A stretch of 18,906 bases of DNA from NCBI GenBank assembly GCA_036939755.1, contig JALLAZ010000417.1, positions 1 to 18,906 on the forward strand, written 5' to 3'. Shown here one piece after another: positions 1 through 8,355 of the stretch (within the stretch, counting starts at the first letter, position 1; the number at the start of each line of letters is the position of its first letter). The notes below the pieces were generated by a model. It was given only the letters and a program-made list of their open reading frames with translations. It was not told where the DNA came from and made no database searches. This DNA is from Stephanodiscus triporus (lineage: Eukaryota; Bacillariophyta; Thalassiosirophyceae; Thalassiosirales; Thalassiosiraceae). The position numbers were made by a program, and so were the translations under genes.

Positions 1-2497
1 CGAGAAGACGATGGAGTGCGGCGCCTCCCTCGCTGAGGACGCTTGGACCGTCCCCTCCCGCGTCGCGGTCGCCGCCGCCGCCGCCGCCGCCCCGTCATCG
101 TCGTCGTCATCGTCGTTATTGTCGTCGTCGTTGTCGGACGACGACCACGACGTCGGCGCGTCCTGGTGCTGCCCCTCGAGGACATGCGCATCGTCGAGCG
201 ACGACGGGGGGGCGTCGGCGGCGGCGGGACGACGACGTCCCTCGACGACCTGCGATCGCGATTGCTCGATCCGGACTCGCCGAGGACGTCGACGGTCGAG
301 CTGCGCGACCTGATCCGATCGATCCACGCGGCGGCGTCCGATCCGAACGTCGTCGCGCTGCGCGCGGACTTCGGCGAGGGGGGGGGGAATGTCGTCGCGC
401 CTCGGCGGCGCCCACGCGGACGAGATAAGGAACGCGATCAGGGTATTCAACGAGTCCCATCGCGTGCATCGCGATCCCAACGTCCTCGGACGACGCGATC
501 GGTCGTCGTCGTCGGCGGCAGTTGCGGCGCATCATGGGAGGAGGACGAGGGAACGGAAATACAGCCACGCATACGGCCATTCGTACGCGTGGGGGGAGTA
601 CGCCCTGGCCAGTGGTTGCTCGTACGTCCACCTGCAGGCCAGGGGCTACCTCCACCTCTTCGGCTCGTCGGCGAATAGCGTATTCCCCGGGGGGATGTTG
701 GACAGGTACGGCATCAGGGCGCACGTCTTTTGACACGGGGAGTGCAAGAGTGAGTGTTATGGTAATATTTCTCCCCCTCTCTTTCTCTCTCTCTCCGTCG
801 TTTCGTTTTTTTAAAATATACATCGCCCGGATCATCGGTCGTTCACCTCCCTTCGTCCACGTCCCACCGCCCATCAGATGCCCCGAGCGTCCTCACGGAC
901 GAAAAATACTCCAAGGCGCACCTGGAAGCCGTGCGATCGCTGACGTCGTCGGTGGACGAGACAATGCGCGATTGCGTCGAAAGGTCCCGGTCGAAAACTC
1001 GGACGAATTTCGACGACGTGATGTGGCGGTCGATCTTCGAGTACGGCAGCCTAACGTCGTTGAATTCCGCGGAGATAGGACTCGTTGATACCACGCCGCC
1101 CGTGGATCCGCTGATTCCCCTCCTCGACGTCAACGCGGGAGAGGAGGAGAGGAGGAGGATGCGAGGGGGGACGAGAATGGGGGCGGGGAAGACGGACGCG
1201 GACGACGATGACGTCTCGAACGACGCCAGGAGGAAATTCGAGGGAAAATTCGGGATGCACGATAGCTACCGCAAATTCGACGCCACGGAGTCGGTAACTC
1301 TCGTGAGGTACTTGGACATGCTGAACAGGAAGGACCAGGTCGAGCGCACGCGAGGGCGGATCGACGGCGTCTTGCGTCGGCTGTCGGGAATGAGCACCGC
1401 CACGTCGATGATTCTCTCCGCCTTGGTATTGGTGCCCAATGACGACGCGTTGTTGTTGTTGTCGTCGTCGTCGTTGTCGTTGGCGTCTGCGGAACCGTCC
1501 GATCGAATCGCCGTAATGACGGTGGATGGCACAATCGACCGGAGCTGCGCAAGTCGAATCATTCGCTCCCTGCGGGAAATAAAAAAAGACAAACGGGTTA
1601 AGGCCGTGGTCTTGCGGGTCGACTCGCCCGGTGGGAGCGTCGTGTCGTCTGAGGCGATACTTGAGGAGGTCAAACTCTTGGATAAGGTGAGGACTTTCTC
1701 TTCGCTTCCCACCGTACCGCTGGGAGACGGATTTGTGCCGCAAGAGTCTCACGGGTGCATTTTTACCGCGTTTTCGTTTCCGACCTGGAGAACAGCCGGT
1801 CGTATGTTCGATGTCGAATGCCGCTGCCAGCGGCGGATACTACATCGCGATGAACTCAGAAAAGATCTTCGCGAATCCGACGACGTACACCGGGAGCATC
1901 GGAGTCTTCGGGATCAAATTCGATGCGAGCGAATTCGCGAAAAGTTTCGGCGTCACCGGTGATTATTATCCCCATGGCAGTCATGCCGCCGCGATGCATC
2001 CCCTGACGCCTCTCACGCCAGGCACACAAAAAAACATCGAGCGAATGGTCCTGGATTACTACGAGTACTTCAAGGCCATAGTAGCCGCCGGACGGTCCCT
2101 CTCGGTCGACGACGTCGAAGAGGTCGCGCGGGGACGCGTCTGGACCGGCGATCAAGCGAGGGAGGTGGGCCTCGTCGATGCCCTCGGCGGATTGGACCGC
2201 GCAATATCTTACGCGAAGAGGGCCCATGCGACGACGGAGCGGGTCGAGGTTGACCACTATCCGAGAAAATTCTCCCTGTTGGAAGGACTCCTTTCGAGTG
2301 GAGGGTCATGGTCACACGCGGATGTTGTTCGAGCATTATTCACGTTGCTAATGGGGTTTGGAGATGGTGGTAAAGAACTCCGACAAGGCGAAAAAATTCT
2401 TGGCAAATTATCTGAAATGAAATTCGCAAAGATGCCGTATTTCATGCTGACCATGGACGAAGAGACGGCAATCGATGTAATTATGAAAGGAGATTGA
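1..2497 (+). CDS. sppA: SppA-type signal peptide peptidase (protease IV, family S49), 5'-partial, with two apparent breaks
   Basis: Membrane-bound serine protease that degrades cleaved signal peptides; the plant homologue is a light-induced thylakoid protease. The start lies before the window. Exons: 1-749, 878-1686, 1796-2497 (stop 2495-2497), with GT-AG introns 750-877 and 1687-1795. The N-terminal S49 half runs from about 157 (VLVLPLEDMRIVE, then STVELRDLIRSIHAAASDPN) through HADEIRNAIRVFNES and YALASGCSYVHL to LDRYGIRAHVF. The Lys of HGECKNAPS (746-748) aligns with the catalytic Lys of the family (K209 in E. coli). The C-terminal half has VDSPGGSVV, then PVVCSMSNAAASGGYYIAM with the nucleophile Ser at 1829-1831, then TYTGSIGVFG. 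Two oddities: the frame shifts by one base in a 10-G run (379-388), and a TGA (731-733) sits where homologues usually have Arg. It is therefore a pseudogene, a damaged allele, or sequence with errors; the intact remainder and clean splice sites favour a recent lesion or error. The frame before about 150 is uncertain. Confidence 0.85.
379..388 (+). other. 10-G homopolymer at the SppA frame change
   Basis: Upstream the SppA frame reads DPNVVALRADFGEG; downstream the next frame reads MSSRLGGAHADEIRNAI. Nine Gs instead of ten would join the two in one frame with no other change. This is typical of a homopolymer length error or a slippage mutation. Confidence 0.7.
731..733 (+). other. In-frame TGA four codons before the catalytic Lys of SppA
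   Basis: The frame that encodes LDRYGIRAHVF meets TGA and then continues in the same frame with HGECK, a GTGAGT donor, and after splicing NAPSVLTDEKYSK. Homologues normally have Arg or Lys at this place and Tyr where this sequence has Cys (TGC). A single C-to-T change from CGA would give the stop. It is read here as a mutation or base-call error, not as recoding. Confidence 0.75.
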
Positions 2498-3084
2498 TGG
2501 CGCTGCTGATTATGTAGTTTCTTTCCTTATTATAATAATATGTTGTATGATTCACTTGTGCACTTTGTTTCTAGAAGCGATCGGCGGTAGTGACTCCAAA
2601 CTGCAGAAGCGAACGTCCGGAGTGGACAGAATATGAATTGGCTCTGTGTTAAATAATTACAACACTCCTACAATATTATTCCCGCCAGTTTATGAAACGT
2701 AAAAGCAATGCTATCCATTTAGGTAATCTGATAATCAGTTAAGGACGTTTTAATACCATACCTCACTTGTTCTTTTTGTAAAGCCCCCTCTTCCTATTTC
2801 CCATTGGCCCATCAGCAGATCCTTCTCTTTTTGGATTACAATGCCTGTTCTTATTCTTGTAAGAGATAAGATTATGAAAGCTGCCCTGGACTACGATGAA
2901 GCATCATGCCCCAACCAAGGTTCCTATCGAAGCCCAAGTCATACCAGGAGTTTGATGTGTTCCTTGGTTATTGGGACTTGCTCCCCCTTGTCATGCCACC
3001 ACTATTGTTTGATTCTAACCCAATTGAAACCAACCTACGAGTTTACTTGGTCTTTTGGGTCGCGCTAGCTTACACCTAGCTAAA
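2498..3084. other. AT-rich intergenic spacer between convergent SppA and LRR genes
   Basis: This 587-bp stretch is clearly AT-richer than the flanking exons. It lies between the 3' ends of two convergent genes and should hold both 3' UTRs. A TTATTATAATAATATG stretch near 2527 is the most A/T-rich part. A small reading frame at 2841-3068 has no recognisable similarity or coding bias and is not called. An imperfect inverted repeat at the right end is listed separately. Nothing else is recognised. Confidence 0.6.
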
Positions 3085-3105
3085 TCAGGCCCGAAAACCA
3101 AGTAA
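3043..3105. repeat. Imperfect inverted repeat (hairpin) spanning the LRR gene stop codon
   Basis: The left arm TTACTTGGTCTTTTGGGTC (3043-3061) pairs with the right arm GGCCCGAAAACCAAGTAA (3088-3105), with one bulge and one or two mismatches or G-U pairs. The loop is about 26 nt and contains a smaller CTAGCT/CTAGCT duplication. The LRR stop codon (TGA on the minus strand, 3085-3087) lies at the loop edge. It could be a 3'-end RNA hairpin or the trace of a short inverted-repeat element; no target-site duplication was recognised. Confidence 0.55.
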
Positions 3106-5457
3106 GTTAAAACCCATTTGCAGCTGAAATCGTTCCCTTTCCATCGTGCGATGGCGACGCCCTTCGACCAGATGCCTCGGCACACTGTCGGCTCGCGACG
3201 TGTATCCATCAGTTAGATAGGACAGAATTCGTGGAACGATGTCGGTATTGAGAATGTCGTCAATGTTGGTATTGAGACTGGCATTGTTCCCGTAGATGGC
3301 AAGCTCCAACAACATGGGAGCATCGTTCAAATTTTCATACACAGAAAGCTTGGAATCAATAGAATCAAAATAAGCACTCAAATCCTCAGGGGTGATGGAA
3401 GGAATGAGACGAAGCGTTTCATGGATATTGTCCTGCCATTTTGTTGCTTGAAGAAGATCAACGCGCTCTGGAATATTGCATCGGACAAAAAAGCAATACG
3501 TGCGAGGAGACTTTTCATGAGCACCATGATTCCACCAATCCCTCATCGACTCTCTGGTAACAAACTCTTCAATTTCCTCGCAATATTCCACACTCGTCAA
3601 CTGCAAGCAATCGTTGAACACCTCCTCCCCAATCTCCGTGACAGATCGAGGGATAACGATGGCTTGCAGTGACTCGCATCGCCAAAATGCCCCATCCCCA
3701 ATCTCCTCGAGCCCTTCGGGAAGCTCCACATCCTCCAAACGCGAGCAACCAGAGAATGTTTCATAGCCAATCACCTTGACAGATCGGGGGATGACGATGG
3801 CATGCAGTGATGTGCAATGACCAAATGCCTTCTTCCCAATCTCCTCAAGCCCCTCGGGAAGCTCCACATTCGTCAACTGATAGCAACTCTCAAATGCCCT
3901 CGCAGGAATCTTCTTGACAAATTGGGGGATAGTGATGGCATGCAGTGACCTGCAGCCATCAAATACGCCCATCCCCATCTCCTTGAGCCCCTCAGGAAGC
4001 TCCAAATTTGTCAGCTGCGAGCAATGATAGAATGCCCACTTCCCTATCTCCTCGAGCCCCTCGGGAAGCTCCACATCAGATAACTCCCTGCAACAATAGA
4101 ATGCCTGACAAGGAATCTTCTTGACAGATGGAGGGATCATCATGGCATGCAGTGACTCGCATTGGCTAAATGCCCCCTCCCCTATCTCCTCGAGCCCCTC
4201 AGGAAGCTCCAAATTTGTCAACTGCGAGCATGTATGGAATGCCCTCGCAGGAATCTTCTTGACAGATGGAGGGATCATGATGGCATGCAGTGACCTGCAT
4301 TGGCTAAATGCCTCCTCCCCAATCTCCTCGAGCCCCATGGGAAGCTCCACATTTGTCAACTGCAAGCAACTATGGAATGCCCTTGCAGGAATCGCCCTGA
4401 CAAATTGAGGGATAATGATGGCATGCAGTGACGTGTCGTAAAATGCCTCCTCCCCAATCTCCTCGAGCTCCTCGGGAAGCTCCAAATTTGTCAGCTGCGA
4501 GCAATTACGGAATGCCCTCGCAGGAATCTTCTTGACAGATGAAGGGATAATGATGGCATGCAGTGACGCACAACCGCTAAATGCCCCCTTCCCAATATCC
4601 TCGAGCCCCTCTGGAAGCTCCACATTCGCCAACTCCGAGCATTGACAGAATGCCTCCTTGCCAATCACCTTGACAAATGGGGGGATCACAATGGCATGCA
4701 GTGACGTGCATTTGTAAAATGCCTCCTCCCCAATCTCCATGATCCCCTCGGGAAGCTTCATACTCGTCAACTGTCGGCAATTATGGAACGCCCTGGCAGG
4801 AATTGCCTTGACAGATCGGGGGATAATGATGGCATGCAGTGACGCACAACCGCTAAATGCCCCCTTCCCAAACTCCTCAAGCCCCTCTGGAAGCTCCACA
4901 TTCGTCAACACCGAGCAATCACAGAATGCCCTCTCAGGAATCTTCGTGACAGATGGAGGGATAATGATGGCTTGCAGTGATTCGCATTGGCCAAATGCCC
5001 CCTCCCCAATCTCCTCGAGCCCGTCTGGAAGCTCCACATCCGTCAACTGCGAGCGATCATAGAACGTGCTCACAGGAATCACCTTGACAGATGGATGGAC
5101 TTTTACGCCAATCACAGTCCACGGAATAGACTCCTGACCGTAGTAAATAACGAAATCCTGGGCGAAGACGGCGGGGGGTAAGCCGGTCATAGTCGTGTCG
5201 TCCTCGTCCTCGTCCTCGTATACGTACGAACAATCGCTCTCGTCGTCGTCGTCGTCGTCGTCGTCACCGTCGTCGTCATCACGATCGTCGCCCAGCGTCC
5301 CCCCGTCCTGATCCCCGTTGACCGCGCTGCCGTTGTCATCGAAATTCTCAGCGGCGATCCCCGTCGTCCTCCCTCCTCCCCCTTCCCTTACCGCGGCGGC
5401 GGCGGCGGCGGCCTCGTCGGCGGTGATGGCCGTCGTACCGGCGCCGACGGACAACAT
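3085..5457 (-). CDS. BspA-like leucine-rich-repeat protein (LRR_5 family), 790 aa
   Basis: A single uninterrupted frame. Residues 1-90 are low complexity, with a poly-Ala run and a long Asp/Glu-rich stretch. A short linker (FVIYYGQESIPWTVIGVKV) leads to about 21 tandem 23-residue repeats at roughly 135-620. These alternate between type A (LTNVELPEGLEEIGEGAF.) and type B (SLHAIIIPPSVKKIPARAF.), each ending with a Cys-containing turn. The pattern matches the BspA/LRR_5 family, large in centric diatoms and of mostly unknown function, probably protein binding. The C-terminal part (KWQDNIHETLRLIPSI, then NDAPMLLELAIYG) resembles the tail I recall for diatom members. No signal peptide or membrane segment is seen at this start, so a soluble intracellular protein is likely. 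Two repeat irregularities are described separately. The last residues could change if an unseen intron exists near the stop. Confidence 0.85.
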   Translation of the reverse strand: MLSVGAGTTAITADEAAAAAAAVREGGGGRTTGIAAENFDDNGSAVNGDQDGGTLGDDRDDDDGDDDDDDDDESDCSYVYEDEDEDDTTMTGLPPAVFAQDFVIYYGQESIPWTVIGVKVHPSVKVIPVSTFYDRSQLTDVELPDGLEEIGEGAFGQCESLQAIIIPPSVTKIPERAFCDCSVLTNVELPEGLEEFGKGAFSGCASLHAIIIPRSVKAIPARAFHNCRQLTSMKLPEGIMEIGEEAFYKCTSLHAIVIPPFVKVIGKEAFCQCSELANVELPEGLEDIGKGAFSGCASLHAIIIPSSVKKIPARAFRNCSQLTNLELPEELEEIGEEAFYDTSLHAIIIPQFVRAIPARAFHSCLQLTNVELPMGLEEIGEEAFSQCRSLHAIMIPPSVKKIPARAFHTCSQLTNLELPEGLEEIGEGAFSQCESLHAMMIPPSVKKIPCQAFYCCRELSDVELPEGLEEIGKWAFYHCSQLTNLELPEGLKEMGMGVFDGCRSLHAITIPQFVKKIPARAFESCYQLTNVELPEGLEEIGKKAFGHCTSLHAIVIPRSVKVIGYETFSGCSRLEDVELPEGLEEIGDGAFWRCESLQAIVIPRSVTEIGEEVFNDCLQLTSVEYCEEIEEFVTRESMRDWWNHGAHEKSPRTYCFFVRCNIPERVDLLQATKWQDNIHETLRLIPSITPEDLSAYFDSIDSKLSVYENLNDAPMLLELAIYGNNASLNTNIDDILNTDIVPRILSYLTDGYTSRADSVPRHLVEGRRHRTMERERFQLQMGFNLLGFRA
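3663..4980 (-). repeat. Tandem 138-bp repeat inside the LRR gene
   Basis: The word CATGCAGTGA (or CTTGCAGTGA) recurs at 3663, 3801, 3939, 4146, 4284, 4422, 4557, 4695, 4833 and 4971. Spacings are 138 bp except 207 (3939 to 4146) and 135 (4422 to 4557). The period equals two 23-codon LRR units. The 207 gap is one and a half periods and marks a missing half-unit; the 135 gap marks a one-codon deletion. Confidence 0.9.
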
Positions 5458-5575
5458 GTCAGTCGTTCAAGTTGTGGGGAGTGGGGGTGTTTATGTTGTG
5501 ATCTGCTCTTGCTCAGTCGTGTATGATGGTATTTACATGCATCTACCCCATCGACAAATCTAACCGACGAAAAAA
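5458..5575. promoter_or_regulatory. Short divergent promoter region, LRR gene / DUF1499 gene
   Basis: Only 118 bp separate the two opposed start codons, so both core promoters and 5' UTRs must fit here or overlap the genes. The left part is G/T-rich on the plus strand (GTGGGGAGTGGGGGTG near 5474), and the right part before the plus-strand ATG is A-rich. No TATA box is evident. Confidence 0.5.
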
Positions 5576-6648
5576 ATGAAAGGCTCCGACTTGTTGACCG
5601 CCCTGTGCCTGGCGTCGTCGACGTCGGCCTTCTCCCCGCCGCCGGCCGCCCCCTCCGCCGTCGGTCGCCGCCGGTGGCGGGCGCCGCTCCCCCTGCGCGC
5701 CTCGAAGAACGTCCGCGACGACGACCGCGACGACGACGGCGTTCGCGATCGCTGTCGTTCCAGGAGCGAGTTCCTCGCCGCCGCCCTGTCGTCGGCGTCG
5801 GCGTTCGCGATTCTTCCCGCGGCGTCGTACGCGTCGGACGATACGACGACGACGACGACGACGACGACCGCGAGGGCGGTCCATTCCATAGGGAGGTGCG
5901 AGGTCGACGACGACTGCGTCTCGACGGCGAATATCAGGGACGCGAAGGGCTCGTACAGGTGAATTGGACCGATCGGCTTTCTCCCGAACTGGGAGGGGGC
6001 GGGCGGAGTATGGGCTGGCGGGAGAGACGTCCGTTCCTTATTTTATTCGGTCGTCCGTTTCTTCCTTCCTCTCCCCGCGCCCCCTCTCCGCCCCTCCTTT
6101 TCCGATCAATATTCTTTTTCGTTCTCCCCCTTTGCTAACACCACCGCATGTTTCCGAACAATTCGACGGACGAACGCCCTCCCATCCTCCACCCACACAC
6201 ACACACGTAAAAAAGTCCACCGTGGACGTTCGAGACCAGTCCCGACGAGGCGTTCGCGCGCATCAAGGGCGTGCTCGCTTCCGACAACTCCTACGTCGTC
6301 ACCGAGGTCGACGACGACGCTCGGTACGTCAGGGCCTACGCGCGTCGGATAACGCCCGACGCCGACGAGGTCGAGTTCCTAGTCAGGGCCGACGACAGGG
6401 TGGTCCTATATCGCTCCACCGCGCGCAGGAACGGGTCCGTGTCCGACTTCGGCGCGAACGGCAGGCGCATCGACGACATACGTCGGAGGGGGGCGGTGTT
6501 CGGTCTCATGGGGGACGGGATGACCGCCGACAGCTACGACGGCGGCGGCGTCGCGAGCAGGGGCAACGGCCCGCTGGGTCAGCTCAAGGCGTTCTACGGG
6601 CTGCAGAGCGGGCAGGGATTCGAGGCGGTGTTCGAGGACGACGAGTGA
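5576..6648 (+). CDS. DUF1499 family protein, predicted plastid/thylakoid lumen, 271 aa
   Basis: Two exons, 5576-5958 and 6216-6648, joined across a 257-bp GT-AG intron so that an Ser codon (AG|T) spans the junction and gives KGSYSPPWTFETSPDEAF. Residues 1-18 form a hydrophobic signal ending SSTSAF|S, the diatom plastid motif with Phe at +1. An Arg-rich transit stretch follows. A second hydrophobic segment (FLAAALSSASAFAILPAASY, about 63-83) ending in an Ala-rich cleavage region suggests transfer into the thylakoid. The mature part matches DUF1499: CVSTANI, PPWTFETSPDEAFARIKGVL, DEVEFLVRADDRVVLYRSTA, then SVSDFGANGRRIDDIR. The biochemical role of DUF1499 is unknown; plastid members occur across algae and plants. 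It is divergent from the LRR gene and convergent with the PsbP gene. Confidence 0.88.
5959..6215 (+). other. Intron of the DUF1499 gene with G-run near donor and (CA)n near acceptor
   Basis: The donor is GTGAAT and the acceptor AAAAAAG. A G-rich block (GGGAGGGGGCGGGCGG, about 5991-6006) lies about 30 nt after the donor. The middle is C/T-rich. A (CA)n run at about 6194-6206 sits just before the acceptor. Splicing restores the DUF1499 alignment exactly. Confidence 0.85.
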
Positions 6649-7106
6649 TCTCTCTCGCTTTTTCTGGGGGGGGGGGGGGGGGGGGAGATTGGGCGCCGAT
6701 TGATTCTACGATACACATGTCCATACCCCCCTCGGAGAAACCAAATGTTTTCACCCAAGGCTACTTTCACTTGCCTCTCTAGGTCGCGACAGGCTCGATC
6801 TCGTCATCGATCGAACCTTGCGTCCGCAATTAGATCTTGGCACGCACTTCGCCTCTTCCTCTCTCTAGAGATGTCCACGAAAACTTGCTTTCTTCTCTAC
6901 GCCCCAAGTGCGCACTAAATTTACTACAATGTCCATCAAAAGCCTGCACACTGCAACTTACACACGTAAATACGTACGCGTCGTTTAATCGGGGAATGTT
7001 AAGTTTTCAAAGCGTTGTGCAGTTTTAGCGAGCGTATTTAGCAGGGATGACATCCATACGAATCAACCCCCCCCCCCCCCCCCCAATCGTCTTCCCATGA
7101 TTCGCC
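6649..7106. other. Convergent 3' spacer with G20 and C18 homopolymers
   Basis: This 458-bp region lies between the stops of the DUF1499 and PsbP genes. G20 is at 6666-6685, 17 nt after the DUF1499 stop. C18 is at 7067-7084, 22 nt after the PsbP stop; it is G18 on the PsbP coding strand. The DNA between them shows no convincing gene. Confidence 0.75.
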
Positions 7107-8080
7107 TCACGCCAACTTGGGCATGAACGATCCCAAAATATTGTAATACATCTCCCTCCTCTTGGCGAACTTCTTCTCTTTGGTGTTAGCGTCGAGGCTC
7201 CAGATCTTGCCCTTGTTCACGCAAAGCTGCAACAGCTGGTGTGTCCCGTCGTCCAGCGCGAAGTCGAAGGCGTAGAACAGTATCCCGTCCGTACGACGTT
7301 CGGTCGCGGATATCAGCTTGGCGTTACGTTTCGAGGCGAGGTTCTTGCCAACGTCCGAGACTGGCCCGAGGACGTCGCTGTTTATATTATCGAAACCGCA
7401 CGCGCACACGCCATGAATACATTATAAATACGCGAAGGGGGAGCTGGAAAAACGAAAACATCGACGGAAAAAATGAAAATAGAAGATAAAAAAACTCACA
7501 CGCTCGTCGTGGTCGACTTCACCGGAGTGCTCGACACCTTGACGTTGTCGGTGGGATCGACGAGGTCCTGCCACTTGGCGTCATATGCGCCCACCTCGCC
7601 GTCGAACTTGTTCCAGCCGCTCGGCGCGAGGATCGTCCATCCCCTCGAATCCTGATAATTCTCGAGGAGGCCGCCCATGCGTGTGGTGACGCGTGGCGTC
7701 GTGTCCGCGTACGACGACGACGACGACGACGACTCGTCGATCGCCGCGGACGCGGACGTAGGCGAAGAGGGCAGCGCGGCGGCGGAGGCGGCGGAAGAGG
7801 AGGAGGAGGACGCGACGACTGCGACGCCCAACCCGCCGACGACGAGCGACGCGGTCCGGGAGAGACATTCCCTGCGCGCGATCGTCGTCGTCGTCGGGAT
7901 CGTCGTCGTAGTAGCAGGAGCAGTAGTCGTAGTCGTAGTGGTCGTGGTCGTCGTCGGTGCGGCGGCGGACGACGACAACGACGATGCGCGACGACCGTCG
8001 CCGACGGAGAAGGCCGACGCGTAGTAGGAGGGGGGGACGGGCGCGAATGCCGCGAGGAACAAAATCGAGAGGCGCGCCAT
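7107..8080 (-). CDS. PsbP-domain thylakoid lumen protein, 283 aa
   Basis: Exon 1 is 8080-7500 and exon 2 is 7377-7107, with a 122-bp GT-AG intron; the join reads KSTTTSVDVLGPVSDVGKNL. Residues 1-23 are a signal peptide ending YYASA|F, the diatom plastid signature. A Ser/Thr-rich transit stretch with a TTT run follows. Then comes a twin-Arg segment (ARRECLSRTASLVVGGLG) and an Ala-rich cleavage region, typical of lumenal TAT import. The mature domain follows the PsbP fold order: ENYQDSRGWTILAPSGWNKF, AKWQDLVDPTDNVKV, RNAKLISATERRTDGILFYA, then a C-terminal KRREMYYNILGSF. PsbP relatives bind or help assemble photosystem II, NDH or photosystem I, so this may be a PsbP-like or PPD protein rather than oxygen-evolving PsbP itself. 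It is divergent from the YggT gene. Confidence 0.9.
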
Positions 8081-8355
8081 TGTGTTGGTTTTTTATTACT
8101 ACTACATACACACGGGATAGTATCGTACGATACGCAACCGAACCAGCTCTTTGTGATATTTTTTTGTTGGTGGACACTACTTTTGTGGTGTGTATCCGAA
8201 GTGTGACGTGTTGTATCCGCCGAAAACGGATGACGCACAGAAAAAGTACGTAACGATACAAGAGAAAAAAGAAAAGGCCCGAGCGATGACTGACAGATGC
8301 ATGACACGAGGAGGACCAGGATAGAGGAGAGAGCAAGCAACACAACATCATCGCG
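8081..8355. promoter_or_regulatory. Divergent promoter between PsbP-like and YggT genes
   Basis: This 275-bp region lies between opposed start codons of two plastid-protein genes. It contains TGACGT (8204-8209) and TGACGC (8231-8236), both in the same orientation and 27 bp apart. They match the core of CO2/cAMP-responsive elements described for diatom carbonic anhydrase promoters. A perfect 14-bp palindrome, GTATCGTACGATAC, is at 8120-8133, 40 bp upstream of the PsbP ATG. The function of these sites is inferred from sequence only. Confidence 0.5.

Noticed and set aside
731..733. TGA in SppA read as selenocysteine
   Set aside because: Diatoms do have selenoproteins, but homologues have Arg or Lys here, not Cys, and SppA uses no redox residue. 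I saw no SECIS-like element, though I could not fold the 3' region.
43..1752. Several long overlapping frames on both strands in the SppA region
   Set aside because: GAC/TCG-rich DNA has few stops in any frame; only the frames matching S49 motifs and joined by GT-AG introns were kept.
2841..3068. 75-aa plus-strand frame in the SppA-LRR spacer
   Set aside because: No recognisable motif, atypical composition for this genome's genes, and it runs into the inverted repeat.
3663..4980. Regular 138-bp repeat as a CRISPR array or satellite
   Set aside because: The period is two LRR codon units inside an open frame, with no unique spacers; it is coding.
7241..7655. Small plus-strand frames over the PsbP gene
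   Set aside because: They are antisense to the PsbP exons and intron; the minus-strand frame has the conserved domain.
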